Shown: positions 1-11,454 of the stretch, in pieces | Layout of the letters: every line of letters starts with the position of its first letter | Numbering within the stretch: the first letter of the stretch is position 1 | Origin: Sacculina carcini | Lineage: Eukaryota > Arthropoda > Thecostraca > Sacculinidae | Length of the DNA stretch: 64,000 nt | Direction of reading: 5' to 3' | Assembly: GCA_916048095.2 (NCBI GenBank) | Contig: OU696585.1 | Span: 4,712,145-4,776,144, forward strand | Program-made: the position numbers and the translations under genes | Notes under the pieces: generated by a model | The model's database searches: none | Told to the model about the DNA's origin: nothing | The model's input: only the letters and a program-made list of their open reading frames with translations

Positions 1-249
1 CATTTTGCATATTTTAGTAAATAAATAACAATGGTTACAAAATTAATGTATATTAAATCTAATTTAATTTGAAATAAATCAAATTTAGTGAGATAATTTG
101 TATATAAATTGTAAAATACATATAAGATTTAAATGTATCTATGATGCACAGATCAACAACACATTGCAGTTATATGAAATTCCTTTCCTTGATTGATCTC
201 TGATGTAGATATTCTGGGTGTTCTATCATCTATTGCTCTATATAAGCTC
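1..249. other. AT-rich sequence, nothing recognised
   Basis: AT-rich non-coding DNA, probably intron or 3' flank of collagen gene A. No coding frame, repeat or RNA seen. Confidence 0.5.
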
Positions 250-700
250 TAGCATCATAGGTGAGTCCCACGGACCTTGGTATCAATCTACCATTGTTTT
301 AATGTCTTCATGGAACCGTTCTCCTTGTTACTCGGAAACATCCCAAAGGTTCTCCGGAAAATTGTTCAAATAATAAATACTGATACTCATCCTACACCCA
401 AGATCTCGCAGGTTCATTAGTAGCTCTTCCACAATCTCATCATGGTTGTCTGTTTTCTTATTCCCTAGCAAATCTTGTAACATATAACAATATGCATACC
501 AAACTCTTTCTTCTGTCTCATTCATCGATGTGATGAAGTCCTGATCTCTCATAAGTGTTGTTATTTGAACTCCGTCAATCGTTCCAATTATTCTTCCCTT
601 CACTAAAGTCGGAAAAGCTGAGTAAACACATCTGAAACATTATCCACTTTGATCAAGAGCTCTAACGATCTGTTTCATCAATCCAAGTTATATATGCAAG
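250..700 (-). pseudogene. Broken copy of a conserved GLMKQ...FLGNKK...QGERFH domain
   Basis: Read on the minus strand it begins GLMKQIVRALDQSG, has a stop, continues through LVKGRIIGTIDGVQI and LLGNKKTDNHDEIVEELL to FPENLWDVSE, meets another stop and resumes QGERFHEDIKTM. The same ordered motifs appear in a second copy at 6240-7125. From memory this domain recurs as uncharacterised multi-copy proteins in invertebrate genomes and is probably transposon-derived; the function is not known to me. At least three in-frame stops make this copy dead. Confidence 0.7.
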
Positions 701-734
701 GGAGAAAATTATATTTACTTGATATCCACTAGAG

Positions 735-1049
735 CAGGGGTCCTTAAGCGGGGGTGCGGGCCTGGTTCCTAGGGGTACGATAATTCCTGTAATTTTCAAA
801 GAAATTTTATGTCTAACCTATGTATTGTGTTTTTCCTGAAAAACGTAGTTTTGCTTGATGCTCCTAAAGGAGTTGTACGAACGAATATTGGATGAAAAAA
901 TTGTTATTACGCCGTTTGTATGTATATATTTTCGTATACCTATCAAGAATCCAGGGGGTGCGAGAATTGACTGCGGGTATAATGGGGGTACGAGAGCTGA
1001 CTGCTGATTTGAAATGGGTGCGAACACTGAGAAGCGTTAAGAACCGCCG
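735..1049. mobile_element. hAT-type non-autonomous element, 315 bp
   Basis: Ends CAGGGGTCCTTAAG and TTAAGAACCGCCG form short imperfect terminal inverted repeats. The element is flanked on both sides by the exact 8-bp direct repeat CACTAGAG, the duplication length of hAT transposases. No coding capacity. Confidence 0.8.
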
Positions 1050-1057
1050 CACTAGAG

Positions 1058-1395
1058 CACGGGTTCTTAATCGGGGGTGCTAGCACACCTAGGCGCTGCG
1101 AGCCCGGTTCCTAGAGATGCGGGTATTCCTGAAATTTTGGAAGTAAATGTATGTTTTACCTACGCATTATACTTATTTTTGGAAAACGCCTATATGTTTA
1201 ACCCTCTTGAAGGAGTTGTATGAATCAATATTGAATAGAAACAGTTTTGCTATTACGTCGTTTGTATTTTCATATTTCTGTATATCTATCAAAAATCCAG
1301 GTGGTACGAAAACTGACTGCGTGTATCATGGGGGTGCAAAAACTGAGTGCTGATTTGAAACGGGTGTGAAAACTGACAAAGGTTAAGAGCCACTG
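1058..1395. mobile_element. hAT-type non-autonomous element, second tandem copy
   Basis: Starts CACGGGTTCTTAATCGGGG immediately after the CACTAGAG that ends the first copy and finishes GGTTAAGAGCCACTG followed by CAACTAGA, a near match of that repeat. Interior sequence is clearly related to 735-1049, so two relatives sit head to tail sharing one target repeat. Confidence 0.75.
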
Positions 1396-1786
1396 CAACT
1401 AGAATATCATTGATGGCATTTTATCCCCAGACACCAGATTCTGTCGCTGAGGCCACTTATCTTACAACCAATGCTTTGTTTTCGCTCTACTGTTCCATTA
1501 AGGTCCTGAAATCCGTGAAAATGACATAAATACTGACAGCGAAAAAACGTGATGCGATAGAGAAGATGTAAGAACAGATTTAAATTCCGCGTACTTGAAT
1601 TAGTCTAAATATATTCTGAAGCTCTTCGCCAAACAATTTCTCGGTTTATATTCCAGTGTTGTTAGCAGTTCTAAATAATTCCAATAATGCATCCGTTCAT
1701 CCGTTTCACCCATTTCGTCTTGTACTACTGGCGGATACAGGGGACCTGAGGAGCTGAAGCTCTAACCCAAAAAGTTTCCATCAACG
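1396..1786. other. Non-coding, nothing recognised
   Basis: No coding frame. A short segment near 1728 (CTGGCGGATACAG) resembles the termini of the repeat noted at 3300-3525, but no complete element can be drawn. Confidence 0.4.
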
Positions 1787-3300
1787 TCAACAACAACAAC
1801 AACAATATATATTTAATATAGCGCACATATTTATACACAGGCGCGAAAAAGAGACAACCGACAGGAACATCACAGCGAGCAGGGAGTAGGCACAACTAGA
1901 AAAATGAAAACACGTTTACAAACTGGAACATGCTAGATGGCCGTTGGCTATCAGATAGCTCATCCGCCCTTGAAACAGGATTTTTTTTTCCTGTCGGGTG
2001 TCTAGCCACCCTCCTCGCTGCAGAACATTTGGGAGCCGGTTTAGTCGCCGACGACTCGACCATGAATCTGGTTGTACTGGAATTACACGGTTACCAGTAG
2101 CAGGGCGAAGCCTGACCAGACAACGACGAATGCAAGATATGCAAAAACTGGACGCAGCAACGAAAGCAGATAATTCACAGTGATTAAAAGACAAATATCA
2201 AGCAAGATCAACGAGGGTCAACACAGGACCATCAGCACGAACAACACACATATAACCAAAGACAAATAATACATTCAATCATCAAGAGAACGAGTGAGCA
2301 GATATTTATGATGATCAGCAGAAAAGGATCGGAATGAAGACTTGTGGTGAAGGTAAGATGGAAGCGAGTTATAGATACGAGGAGCAGAAAAATAAAAATA
2401 TTTGGATGACCAAGAAAATTGATTAAGAGCAGGAGGACAGACTAATGGCACAGGAATGCGACAAGAAGTACGAATATTGAGAGTCAATAGCGAACGGAGA
2501 TAAGAAGGAGAAGATGGAGAGTTGATAAGCTTGAAGACCAGACAACATACCTTATAGCGGATACGAGAAAGAGCAGGTAACCAACCGAGCTGCCAGATAT
2601 GCACCGAAGTGGGGGTTCGCGGAGGAAGCCTTAGTACAAACCGAAAGCAAGGTTGATCACTGCTTGAAGTTGGCGGACAGATTCCAAGGGAAGATGGAAG
2701 AAGAGCGAGTTGCAATAGTCGATCTTAGAAAAGATGTAGGAGTTTACCAGAAGACTAGCGGATGAGACATCAATCGACGAACGAATAGGGTAAAATTGTC
2801 GGAGTAAAAAGCGGCACGAGCGGGAAAGCTGAGAAAAATGAGTCGAGAAAGAAAGTTTAGGATCGAACAAGACACCCAAATTGCGCGTTTGATTGGCTAG
2901 CGGAAGGTTTATAGAGTGAGGAGAAATCCGAGGAGAGTGAAAGGATAGATATTCTGCTTTGTCAGAGTTGAGAACAAATTTACGTGAAGCAGCCCAAGAA
3001 GAAATCTGTGTGAGCAGCATAGAGATCAAATTTGAAGAATGAGGAGAAAGAGGAAAATAAATTTAGATGTCGTCAGCGTATACGTGAAATGAAACTGGAT
3101 AGCTGCGGAGAATAGGACAAAGGGATGATACGTATAAGTTTAAAAGTAAAGTACCAAGAAGTGAATCTTGCGGAACCCCAGAGGTGAGAGAGAAGTCGCA
3201 CGATAAAGCCGCATTACTGCGAACAGCATAGGAACGATCGTTTAGATAAGAGGTAAGGAGAGAAAGTGCAGTAGATGTGAGGCCTAGATGAGCAAGATCA
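1787..3300 (-). mobile_element. Non-LTR retrotransposon (CR1/L2-like), 5'-truncated copy A
   Basis: The low-coordinate end is a CAA run, which is the (TTG)n 3' tail read on the minus strand. The minus strand then codes, in broken frames, reverse-transcriptase C-terminal sequence: LNSDKAEYLSFHSP, a thumb region NLGVLFDPKLSFSTHF, and the typical LINE end SAPRIYNSLPSYLHHK. A related copy lies at 47296-48490, and 3'-end fragments at 49515-49785 and 52917-53218. Confidence 0.85.
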
Positions 3301-3525
3301 AGATGAGCCTAGATGGCCTAGATGAACAAATCAACTCCTCATAACCAAGAGGTTCACTAAAAGAGGCCAACAAAATATGTTCTGTGGAATTCGCTGATAT
3401 AGGCATTATCGCAAAGACGTTACATAGGGATGCATATACATGACTGATCACCCCAGGATCACCCTCAAGATCGCCCCAGCCAAATTAATTCAGCCCCTCC
3501 CAAAATTGCACTCTGGATCCGCCAC
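3301..3525. mobile_element. Probable terminal fragment of a TIR element
   Basis: Ends with TTGCACTCTGGATCCGCCACT, the reverse complement (approximately) of the start of a segment at 26629. The CAGTGGCGGATCC-type terminus is common on DNA transposons. The inner boundary is not defined. Confidence 0.4.
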
Positions 3526-3801
3526 TTTATTGTACCTATGTGACGATATACCGTGCACAATCACAATTATTACGTTAGGAAATGTTTAATGTGCATAATG
3601 CTGTCTTACAGCATATTTGTTAAATTTACATCGAATATTCGGTTCCATTCTCATGATTCCAGTATGTGTAATATCAAGAAAGTGAGTTTTGTATATTTAG
3701 TGAAACAGTTCTGCACCATATTGACAAACCTTGCAAGAGGAAACACAAACTTATGCTAATGAAATTATCGGAAATCACTTGTGTTATTATAGTGTCTAGA
3801 G
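3526..3801. other. Non-coding, nothing recognised
   Basis: AT-rich sequence between repeats. No supported feature. Confidence 0.4.
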
Positions 3802-4966
3802 CAGGGCTTCTTAACTGGGGGTGTGGCGTGTCATGCATATGCTATTTGTTATATAAATGTGTGCATATTTGTATATGTATGCTTGCGCGTATGCGTCTAT
3901 ATGTATGTGCCGCATGTGTATGTATGTTTGTGTGGCATGCCCTCTAGAATATTCCATGTAGGTTAAGTGTCATGTGTCTAGTACAACTAGCAAACACGCA
4001 CGTCGTATGTGTATGCGTGCGCGTATGTGTCCATATGTATTTGTCGCATGTGTCTGTATGTTTGTGTGGTATGCCTTCTAGAATGTTCCATGTAGGTTAA
4101 GTGACGTGTGTCTGCGTGCAGCATAGCTTGTGTGTGTGCGTGTTAGCTTGCAAAAATAGTTCAGTCAATCACAGTAGCCTACGTGCTCGCGTGATCACAT
4201 AGCGACCAATCGGGTGGCTACATTTGTCGGTTGCTATATAATGTTCATACGCGGTCGGGTCGATGCACACGCACGGCCCAGTTGGACTGGTACTTTGGCA
4301 ATAGCGTGACTGACTCTACTCTCTGTGCCTCGCTCGCCTTGTGTCAGTTCGACCCGGGCATCGTCCAACACATTGTATTGTGACAACGTGTTCGTTGCTA
4401 TTTCCGCGCATTGGCCTAGGCTATTACTTGTATTATTTGTAACGGTGCAGTAGCTGTTTCAGTGGAAGACTCGCTACACCACTGTTACGGAATTCTGTGC
4501 CGCGGCCTTCGTGCCGAGGTTTTGCTGGCTTCCAGCCTTGTGATATACAATGCACTGTTGTTACCCTGTATTTATAATATATATCTGATGTGCTACACTG
4601 CTCATTGTTATGTGCGCGCTCTGAACGAGATATCGCGTTACAGGGGTATACATAACCCTTGGGTATACATACCCCTTGGGTGTATGAGAATCAAAAGTCA
4701 GGGGTATAAGACTCAATTTCCGAGTACTGGTATCAATTATCAATGGTATATTAAAAATTAAATTATCAATAATTATGTTTTTCTCCTAGTAATCCGTATC
4801 TAAATTACAGTGAATTCAAGCGATTGAAATACTCGTGGATCTGAAAAACATACTGGCAGATAATAGAATTGGTGATAATTATTGGAAGAGCCAAATAAAG
4901 GGGGTATGGGACCATATTCGACAATCCATTAGGGATATGGAACTAATTAAAGGTTAAGAACCCCTG
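3802..4966. mobile_element. hAT-type non-autonomous element, 1.17 kb
   Basis: Starts CAGGGCTTCTTAACTGGGGG and ends AAAGGTTAAGAACCCCTG, good terminal inverted repeats. Flanking octamers GTCTAGAG and GTATAGAC match at 6 of 8 positions. Interior 3840-4130 has two diverged tandem segments (GTGTGGCATGCC and GTGTGGTATGCC). A related fragment occurs at 24100-24460. No transposase. Confidence 0.75.
4198..4245 (+). promoter_or_regulatory. Possible core promoter within the hAT-like element
   Basis: GACCAATCGG is followed about 30 bases later by GCTATATAATG, a CCAAT-box plus TATA-box spacing, and then a GC-richer stretch. Pattern only; no transcript or coding frame supports it. Confidence 0.2.
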
Positions 4967-5375
4967 GTATAGACTATATATTGTCCCATTTTTAAGTTGA
5001 AGGTTTTAGGATGAGTAATGTGCATATGGATTATATGTTGATGGTATATATATATATATATATATATATAGTTCAGTGTTTATCAGTGTTGGGAGAGCAA
5101 ATCATGGAGGAATCAAAAGTACATGTTGCATGATATTTTTAACATATTCTTACATATTTTAGTCTGCTGAATTCAAATCTGAACTCGGGTTAGCTCTGCA
5201 TGCTCCAGTTTTCATGCAATTTTGAGTGTTTGATTCAGTGGAAAATCCCAGTGAGTGAGAGACTGTGTGTGCGTGAGTATGTGAACATGTTATGTGAACA
5301 TGTGTTTATGTTGGTGTGGGGCTTTGCCTGTACGATTGTGCGTGTTTGCAAATTGTACATGTCCTGCGACGGTGT
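4967..5375. other. Non-coding with an (AT)n tract
   Basis: Contains an (AT)n run at about 5044-5070. Otherwise nothing recognised. Confidence 0.5.
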
Positions 5376-5630
<255 letters not shown>

Positions 5631-6239
5631 TGCCCTCTGTGATTTAAAACTGTGATTGGCCTACTGAAATACCACGAGCAAAACTGGACAATTTGTGTGC
5701 ACCTTAAAATGGTCAATCTCCTTCTAGGTCAACTAAAAGGATTCACGAAGTACCCCTGATATCTGCGCACGTGGGGCAGCAGCTCGAGACAATAACTGGG
5801 TCCAGAAGAAATGACCCATGCGTGAGACTCTGAAAGCAGATATGCCAAATATTGTCCACGATCCAATTGTCAGTGGAGAAAATATCATACTGTGGTTGTC
5901 GTGTAGTAGAGGTGCAGTAAGGGTTTTCGTTTTATGTGTGTGTGTGTGTGTGTATGGGCTTATGCTTCTTGTATTGCTGGATTGGTGCTTTGCACATTGT
6001 GTATGTATGCTTGTGTGCGAGTGTGTGTGTGTGTGTGTAAAGTGCAGCGGTTGCAAAGTGATGCGTTGCAGGATGCGTTCTGGGCATCTCGCGGCGGTGA
6101 TCGGGTGCCGTGTTGGTATGTGAGCGACGATGTGGGGAGTGGTGTTCGGGCGTGGTCGTTGAGTCGTGTGCCTGTCTTTTAATACATAGTTTCATTCACT
6201 TAAAATTGTGTTTTCCATGTTACACATACTTCTTTCCAT
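5631..6239. other. Non-coding with a second TG-rich block
   Basis: Short TG runs at 5935-5955 and 6020-6040. Otherwise unremarkable. Confidence 0.5.
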
Positions 6240-7125
6240 CCATATCAAGCTGGATTGATGAAACAATTTGTGAAGGCGTTGAATCCTGAAGGGGAATGCT
6301 TCCAACACAAATTTTCTGTGATCCCTGGTTTGTGCTTCCAGAAGATCAAGGAAGGGGTGATTGATGGATCACAGGTTCGTTCACTTGTGCGTGGTCAAGA
6401 ATTTATGTGTGGACAAGAATTTGTCAGAAAGATGAATAACAAGAAAATAACTGCATAATATGTATTTGTGACTGTGTTAAAGGTTGAAGGTGCCTAAGTG
6501 GCAGATGCCCAAATGCCTAAGTGGCAGATGCTACACGGGAAGAAGCCGAAGCTTATGAACACACAGGTGTGCCCCGTGCAGCTCGCTGCCACCGCAGAAT
6601 CGACCCTCTCCACACTATGCCGCCACAAGGACAGAAGACGTATTAGAGTGGGCCAAATTCCCAGAATGCATGGCACAACACATGACTGATATCTGGTATC
6701 CATTAACTGCTGGGTGGACAGGAGCTGTTGGATTATATAATTTACCCAATGAAATGCTTTTCCACCGGGATTCGCGCCAAGGACCTCCCGCTGATTGATA
6801 GCAAAGTTTTTCGGTAACAAAAAAGCTCTCAATTGTGAAATCCTTGTAGCGAGTATGTTGTCAGCTTTTCGTGACCTTGGATATAACATGAATGACGAAC
6901 TCCATTGCTTGTACAGTCATCTCCATATATTCCCTCATAATCTAGGAGCTTTAATGGACGAGCAAGGTGAGCGCTTCCATCAGGACCTCAATACCATGGA
7001 AGAGCGTTACCAAGGGAGATGGGACAAACATATGATGACAGATTACTTCTGCAGCATGAAACGCGAGTTTCCTGAGAATATCCACAGACGCAGAAGTTTC
7101 AAGCGCAAATTCAGGCCCAGTTAAA
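6240..7125 (+). pseudogene. Broken copy of the GLMKQ...FFGNKK...QGERFH domain, split by a SINE
   Basis: First part GLMKQFVKALNPEGECFQ, then IPGLCFQKIKEGVIDG and VRKMNNKKITA, a stop and YVFVTVLK. Second part (6793 on) resumes AKFFGNKKALNCEILVASML, then DEQGERFHQDLNTMEERYQG and ends MKREFPENIHRRRS. The two parts join logically if the SINE at 6481-6795 is removed. Same order as the copy at 250-700. Function unknown; probably a decayed multi-copy, transposon-derived gene. Confidence 0.75.
6481..6795 (-). mobile_element. SINE copy 1 (minus), 5'-truncated
   Basis: Shares with the full copy at 41481-41815 the body around GGGTCGATTCTGCGGTGGC (minus strand) and the tail motif of the 3' part. The tRNA-like head retains only a B-box region near 6765-6790. 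It interrupts the broken domain copy. Confidence 0.8.
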
Positions 7126-7557
7126 TAGCAATCGGGTTTTGCCTCCTCATAAAAGCAAGTGTCAGCATTTTACCAGTACAATATAGATTAAAAGCACTGT
7201 TCATTTTGGGAGTTCCTTTGAATTGTGATACAAAATACATTTATGCTATCATGTATTTACTTTGTTTTTGCCCAGCTATATTAAAGAGTTTTATATATAT
7301 TCTAAAGATTATCTTCCATAAGACACTACAACGTCAACGCTATGATGACAAAGTTGTGTGATTTTTAAATACGTGTATTGCAAACAAAACTAACTCCAGA
7401 TATGGAATCAGCGTGAAAAAGTGTACAATAATCACTGTTTGATATAAATGACGCAAAAATATGTTCCCCTGTGCTATTCGTCTAAATCATCCTGTCATGA
7501 TTAGCATTGTGTGCGTACTCATGATTTATAAGTTGTGAATATATGTAGCAGTCTCAC
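7126..7557. other. Intron of collagen gene A, nothing recognised
   Basis: AT-rich sequence 3' of the last visible exon of gene A. No element seen. Confidence 0.6.
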
Positions 7558-7941
7558 CTCTCTCCCCGAAATACCCATCGGTCCTGGTGGTCCTGGCTCT
7601 CCAGATGTACCTCTCAGTCCACTTGCACCTTTGGCTCCCTTTAGACCAGTTAGACCTGGGGCTCCATCAGGTCCTAGCTCTCCCTTTTCCGGAAGAGGAC
7701 ATATTGGACATCTGGAACATTCGCTGCCCTTAGCTCCTTTTTTGCCATCAATACCGGGCCATCCTGGTCTCCCCGGAGTGCCTGTCACTCCATTAGGTCC
7801 TTTAGGTCCCGTTCGGCCGGGCTCACCGGGTATTCCTAGTAGAGAATCGCCCGATTCCCCGGGTAGACCACGAGGTCCCCTTTCTCCTTTCAGGCCGTTC
7901 AGTCCGTCGGCGCCGTTGATGCCGTCAAAACCGGGATCACC
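7558..7941 (-). CDS. Collagen IV gene A, exon 11 (last in window), Cys-rich interruption
   Basis: A 128-codon exon, GDPGFDGING to PMGISGRE, donor GTGAGA, acceptor after AACCAG. Near its middle the repeat is broken by ECSRCPICPLPE, three cysteines in five residues plus one base turn later, a likely site for disulphide links between chains. The upstream intron is about 8.6 kb. No further exon is visible between here and position 1, so the next intron exceeds 7.5 kb. Confidence 0.95.
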
Positions 7942-8139
7942 CTGGTTCCACATGCGACAAAAGAAAAAATAAATTTGTACACAATGGAAAAATAGATTCA
8001 TCCCGCGTATACAATTATCACAAAATACAGCGACAATTTGAACTACTGTGGTATGTGTGTACTTTTGATAAAATTAATTATATAATTGTCATCGTATAAT
8101 TTTGTATGATTCATGTGCGCGCCATCGATTGTTAATTAT

Positions 8140-9085
8140 TATTATCATTATTATTAATTACAGGCAAATCCAGTAGCATGGGAAGAGTGCAAGCACTATT
8201 ACCACCCTAAGGTGGCCCCATGTACCGGAAGCGCCCAAAAGATTCAGAGAGAAAGAGAGTTCGAAGAGAAAAAAGTCTAGAAAGAGAGTTGGAAAGAAAA
8301 TAATAAATAAATAACAATAAATAATAAACCATCATCCGATAACAATCCATAATGTCACTCCGCCCACGTTCCTCAATAAATAAATAATAACAATCAACAA
8401 TAAATATGTGATTCAGTAAATAACAGCCATCAATAAATAAGAATAAATATTAATAAATAAGTAATAAATAACAATCAAGAACAATACATATGATTCAAAT
8501 AAGAAACATCCAACAATAAATATAAATATGATTCAATAAGTAACAACAACACAAATAAATATGATTCAATAAACAATAACACCAATAAATATGATTCAAT
8601 AAACAACAACAACAATAAATATGATTCAATAAACAGCAACAACAATAAATATGATTCAATAAACAACAACAACAATAAATATGATTCAATAAACAGCAAC
8701 AACAATAAATATGATTCAATAAACAACAACAACAACAATAAATATGACTCAATATACAGCAACAACAATAAATATGATTCAATAAACAACAACAGCCAAC
8801 ACTGAGTAAAAGTATAATTTAATAAATAACAACAACTTATAATAAATAGTGAAAATAGAGAGTAAAATAGGAATAAATATAAATAAATAGAAAATAAATA
8901 ACAATAAGCATGAATAAATAACAATAAATATGAATAAATATACAATTAATAAGACTCAACAGTCAATTCCGCTCTTTCAGTAGCATTTCATTTACTTTGG
9001 CCTTGAATTTGTTCAAATTGTTCTGCGAGAAAGCCTCCTCCTTCAACGTGTTCCAAGTAGACACAGTGGCCGGAAGAAAGCAACA
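8140..9085 (-). mobile_element. LINE 3' end with minisatellite tail, copy 1
   Basis: The high-coordinate end (8950-9085) matches the 3' terminal coding part of the LINE at 40000-42050 (minus-strand peptide EEGGFLAEQFEQIQGQSK in another frame). It continues into about 650 bases of A/T-rich tandem repeats. The outer 8140-8460 segment is nearly the same as 32690-33000, so the tail and the distal segment travel as one unit. Confidence 0.75.
8500..8790. repeat. Minisatellite, about 30-bp unit
   Basis: Around nine copies of a unit of the form AATAAATATGATTCAATAAA followed by CAACAACAAC, with small changes. Part of the LINE tail above. Confidence 0.9.
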
Positions 9086-9286
9086 TGTAATATGTTCGTT
9101 TTTTCATGTAATCGCTCACTCGTCCAGTGTGCGCGTCAAAAGGCGTCAAATGGTGCATGTGTATGTTACACAAACGAGCACACACATCGCTTCAAACATG
9201 CCGCATTGTTCGAGTGTATGTCACACACACACATACATACATACCGATTGTTTCAGTTGTGTCGAGTATTGGCCGGAGGTAAGCGA

Positions 9287-9328
<42 letters not shown>

Positions 9329-9942
9329 GGACGTGCGGTTCATGACACAAAGCTCACCCCCAAAACAATGCTTACTCCCCGAGCCATGGCACTTGTCAAC
9401 AACGTCTGCTAACCGGAATTCCGCGAACGTTTCAAATCCATTTGAAATTGATCGAATTCGAATGTGGCCAAACACATGGCGTTTCAGAAGCACCAACCAA
9501 TCAGGAGCGTTGTTACATTTGTAAGTAACGAATTTGTGACCTCATAAAAAGTATATAACCCTACCCCGTGTTAAGTGTTAACTGCAGGAATTCTGTCAGG
9601 GCTATTCTTTGCGTGTGGCTCGTTCTCTCTCGCTAAGCATTTTGTGTATTTTGTCTGGCCGGGCTAACCTCAGTTTGCGTTCTTGTGAGAACTTGCAATC
9701 TTGTGATTTTGTACAGTGGTGTCAAAACCAATAGTAAATAGACTATATCTTCAATCCAAGGCTTACTACCTCATCTCTCTACACTACTACTGTCGAAATA
9801 CAGTTTTTTCAATCATCGGATGTTTCTATTTAATTTATGTGTATATAGAGTTCAGTCGTTCACATGGGGATTATCACAATATTGTCATATGGCGTTGTAT
9901 TATTTTAACTTTGAAGCTATAGGCTACCTTTTACAATTTGAT
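9086..9942. other. Intron of gene A with (CA)n, (GA)n and a TATA-like site
   Basis: Contains CA-rich segments near 9225-9245 and a (GA)n run at 9286-9327. At about 9547 AAAAAGTATATAACCC looks like a TATA box followed by about 170 bases of unrelated sequence, as in some LTR promoters, but no matching LTR was found. Confidence 0.45.
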
Positions 9943-10050
9943 CTGTCCCAACTGAAATAAAAAATGTCCCGAGTGAAATCAAAATTGTCCCAAGTGAAAT
10001 CAAAACAGTCCCAACTGAAATCAAATTTGTCCAACTGGAATACAATGTTT
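9943..10050. repeat. Short minisatellite, about 20-bp unit
   Basis: Five diverged units of the type TGTCCCAAGTGAAATCAAAA in a row. Confidence 0.85.
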
Positions 10051-10445
10051 CCATACTGAAATAACCAGTATTTTATGGGTTATCTAATTGTTTTTTCTCA
10101 ATATTTGTATTTTGAGAATGTCAGGAGGCCTGTAAACTGATATATGGTCACTCACTGTTAAAGTATGGTTAGCTTGAAAAAAGCATCCAACATATAAGAC
10201 AAAATAAGTATTAGAAGAGGGGCGTACGGGGACATTGCAGCCCCAGGCGCTAACAAGAAACCATTTTAATGAATTCAAGCAGCGCGTGTACTTAGATTCA
10301 AGCAAAAAAAGCAAGACATCACAACTCAACACAATCACAACGCAACATATCCCACTAAAACACATTCACGCGCACGAACGTTCTGCGCAAACAACTGTCC
10401 TATGGCGCGCATAGATATGCAAACAAAACGTTTTTTATGCGGTTT

Positions 10446-11083
10446 TAGTGTGCAAAAAACACCTTTTTTAGGTTTTTTTTCTTCTTTTATTCTAGAAGTA
10501 GCCCTGGTCATCTAGAAGTAGTTAGAAGTAGAAGTAGAAGTATTCTAGAAGTAGTCCCAATTGTCATCGGATGTTGGATTTTAGTAAATAGAAATGATTT
10601 TAATTGACGTGTTGTACCTATTTACGTGTCTTATTTATAAGATAATTTGATAATAGTATAAAAAACAAAAATATTTATCAATAAATATCCCAGGAGACTG
10701 TTTAAAAGTGCATACGAGTCCGGTGGTTTAGGTTTTTTTCATTGAGAAAACAATGTTATTCAAAGATGGTTTTAATGAGGTAGATATTTGAAATAATTTA
10801 TAAGCAGAAAAAAAATTCATTGAGTAATCATGTGTTTTTTTTTAAAGAAACCATGTTTTTTTTCTAATGAACAAAGGGAATACTGTTTTTAAAACTCGTT
10901 TTAAATTCGTTGTATATGTGTACAGATTCAGAAAATGTTGCCAGCAGAACAAGACAAGTTAATTGGTTGGTCAAGTGTTTTTTGACAAACGTATATTTAA
11001 ACTAATGCTTTTTAATGAAACAATGCTTTCTAAAACAGTCTCTATGGAAGATAGATTTGATTGATGTGCGTTCAAATACCTTT
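10446..11083 (-). mobile_element. Truncated reverse copy of the A-rich hAT family (as at 51311-52709)
   Basis: Starts TAGTGTGCAAAAAACACC, like the reverse complement of the right end of the full copy, and carries CCAATTGTCATCGGATGTTGG and TTTTAGGTTTTTT blocks in the same reversed order. It stops at the sequence CGTTCAAATACCTTTT, so it lacks the other terminus. Confidence 0.7.
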
Positions 11084-11454
11084 TGAGCAATCGCTCAACT
11101 GAATAACACGATGTACAGGATCTAGGTGACAAAACAATAATATCAACAAACTATGTGAGTTGCAAGTATGGTATTGATTAGCTAAGCATACAAAATTGCT
11201 TCTGGAACACGCACATACACGATGTATACATAATTATATATATAATTATACATAATTAATTATACTTGAACGCTTCGTTTTATTCCACACTCCTTTCGCC
11301 CTTGCGCATTTGCACACGCCAATGGAATTCGGCACACTGACAAGTACACCAATATACACGTAATGTTTACACGGTGCATCTTGGTGTGTGTGTGTCTATC
11401 CACAACGGTACATTGTTGTATATTGGTATGTGTGTCTGTATGTTGAACATACAT
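11084..11454. other. Intron, nothing firmly recognised
   Basis: AT-rich, with a small TG block at 11380-11400. Confidence 0.4.

Noticed and set aside
7535-7972. Pro-rich frame on the plus strand over the gene A exon, and similar ones at 17046, 22678 and 56787
   Set aside because: Antisense of Gly-X-Y coding exons always yields Pro/Ser-rich open frames; the splice sites support the collagen strand.
8500-8790. CRISPR-like regular repeat of about 30 bp
   Set aside because: No unique spacers between units, and the sequence is a eukaryotic A/T minisatellite.
8475-8945. Tyr/Leu/Ile-rich repeated open frames, also 33039-33493
   Set aside because: Translation of A/T minisatellite in the LINE tails, with all frames open because the repeat lacks stops.
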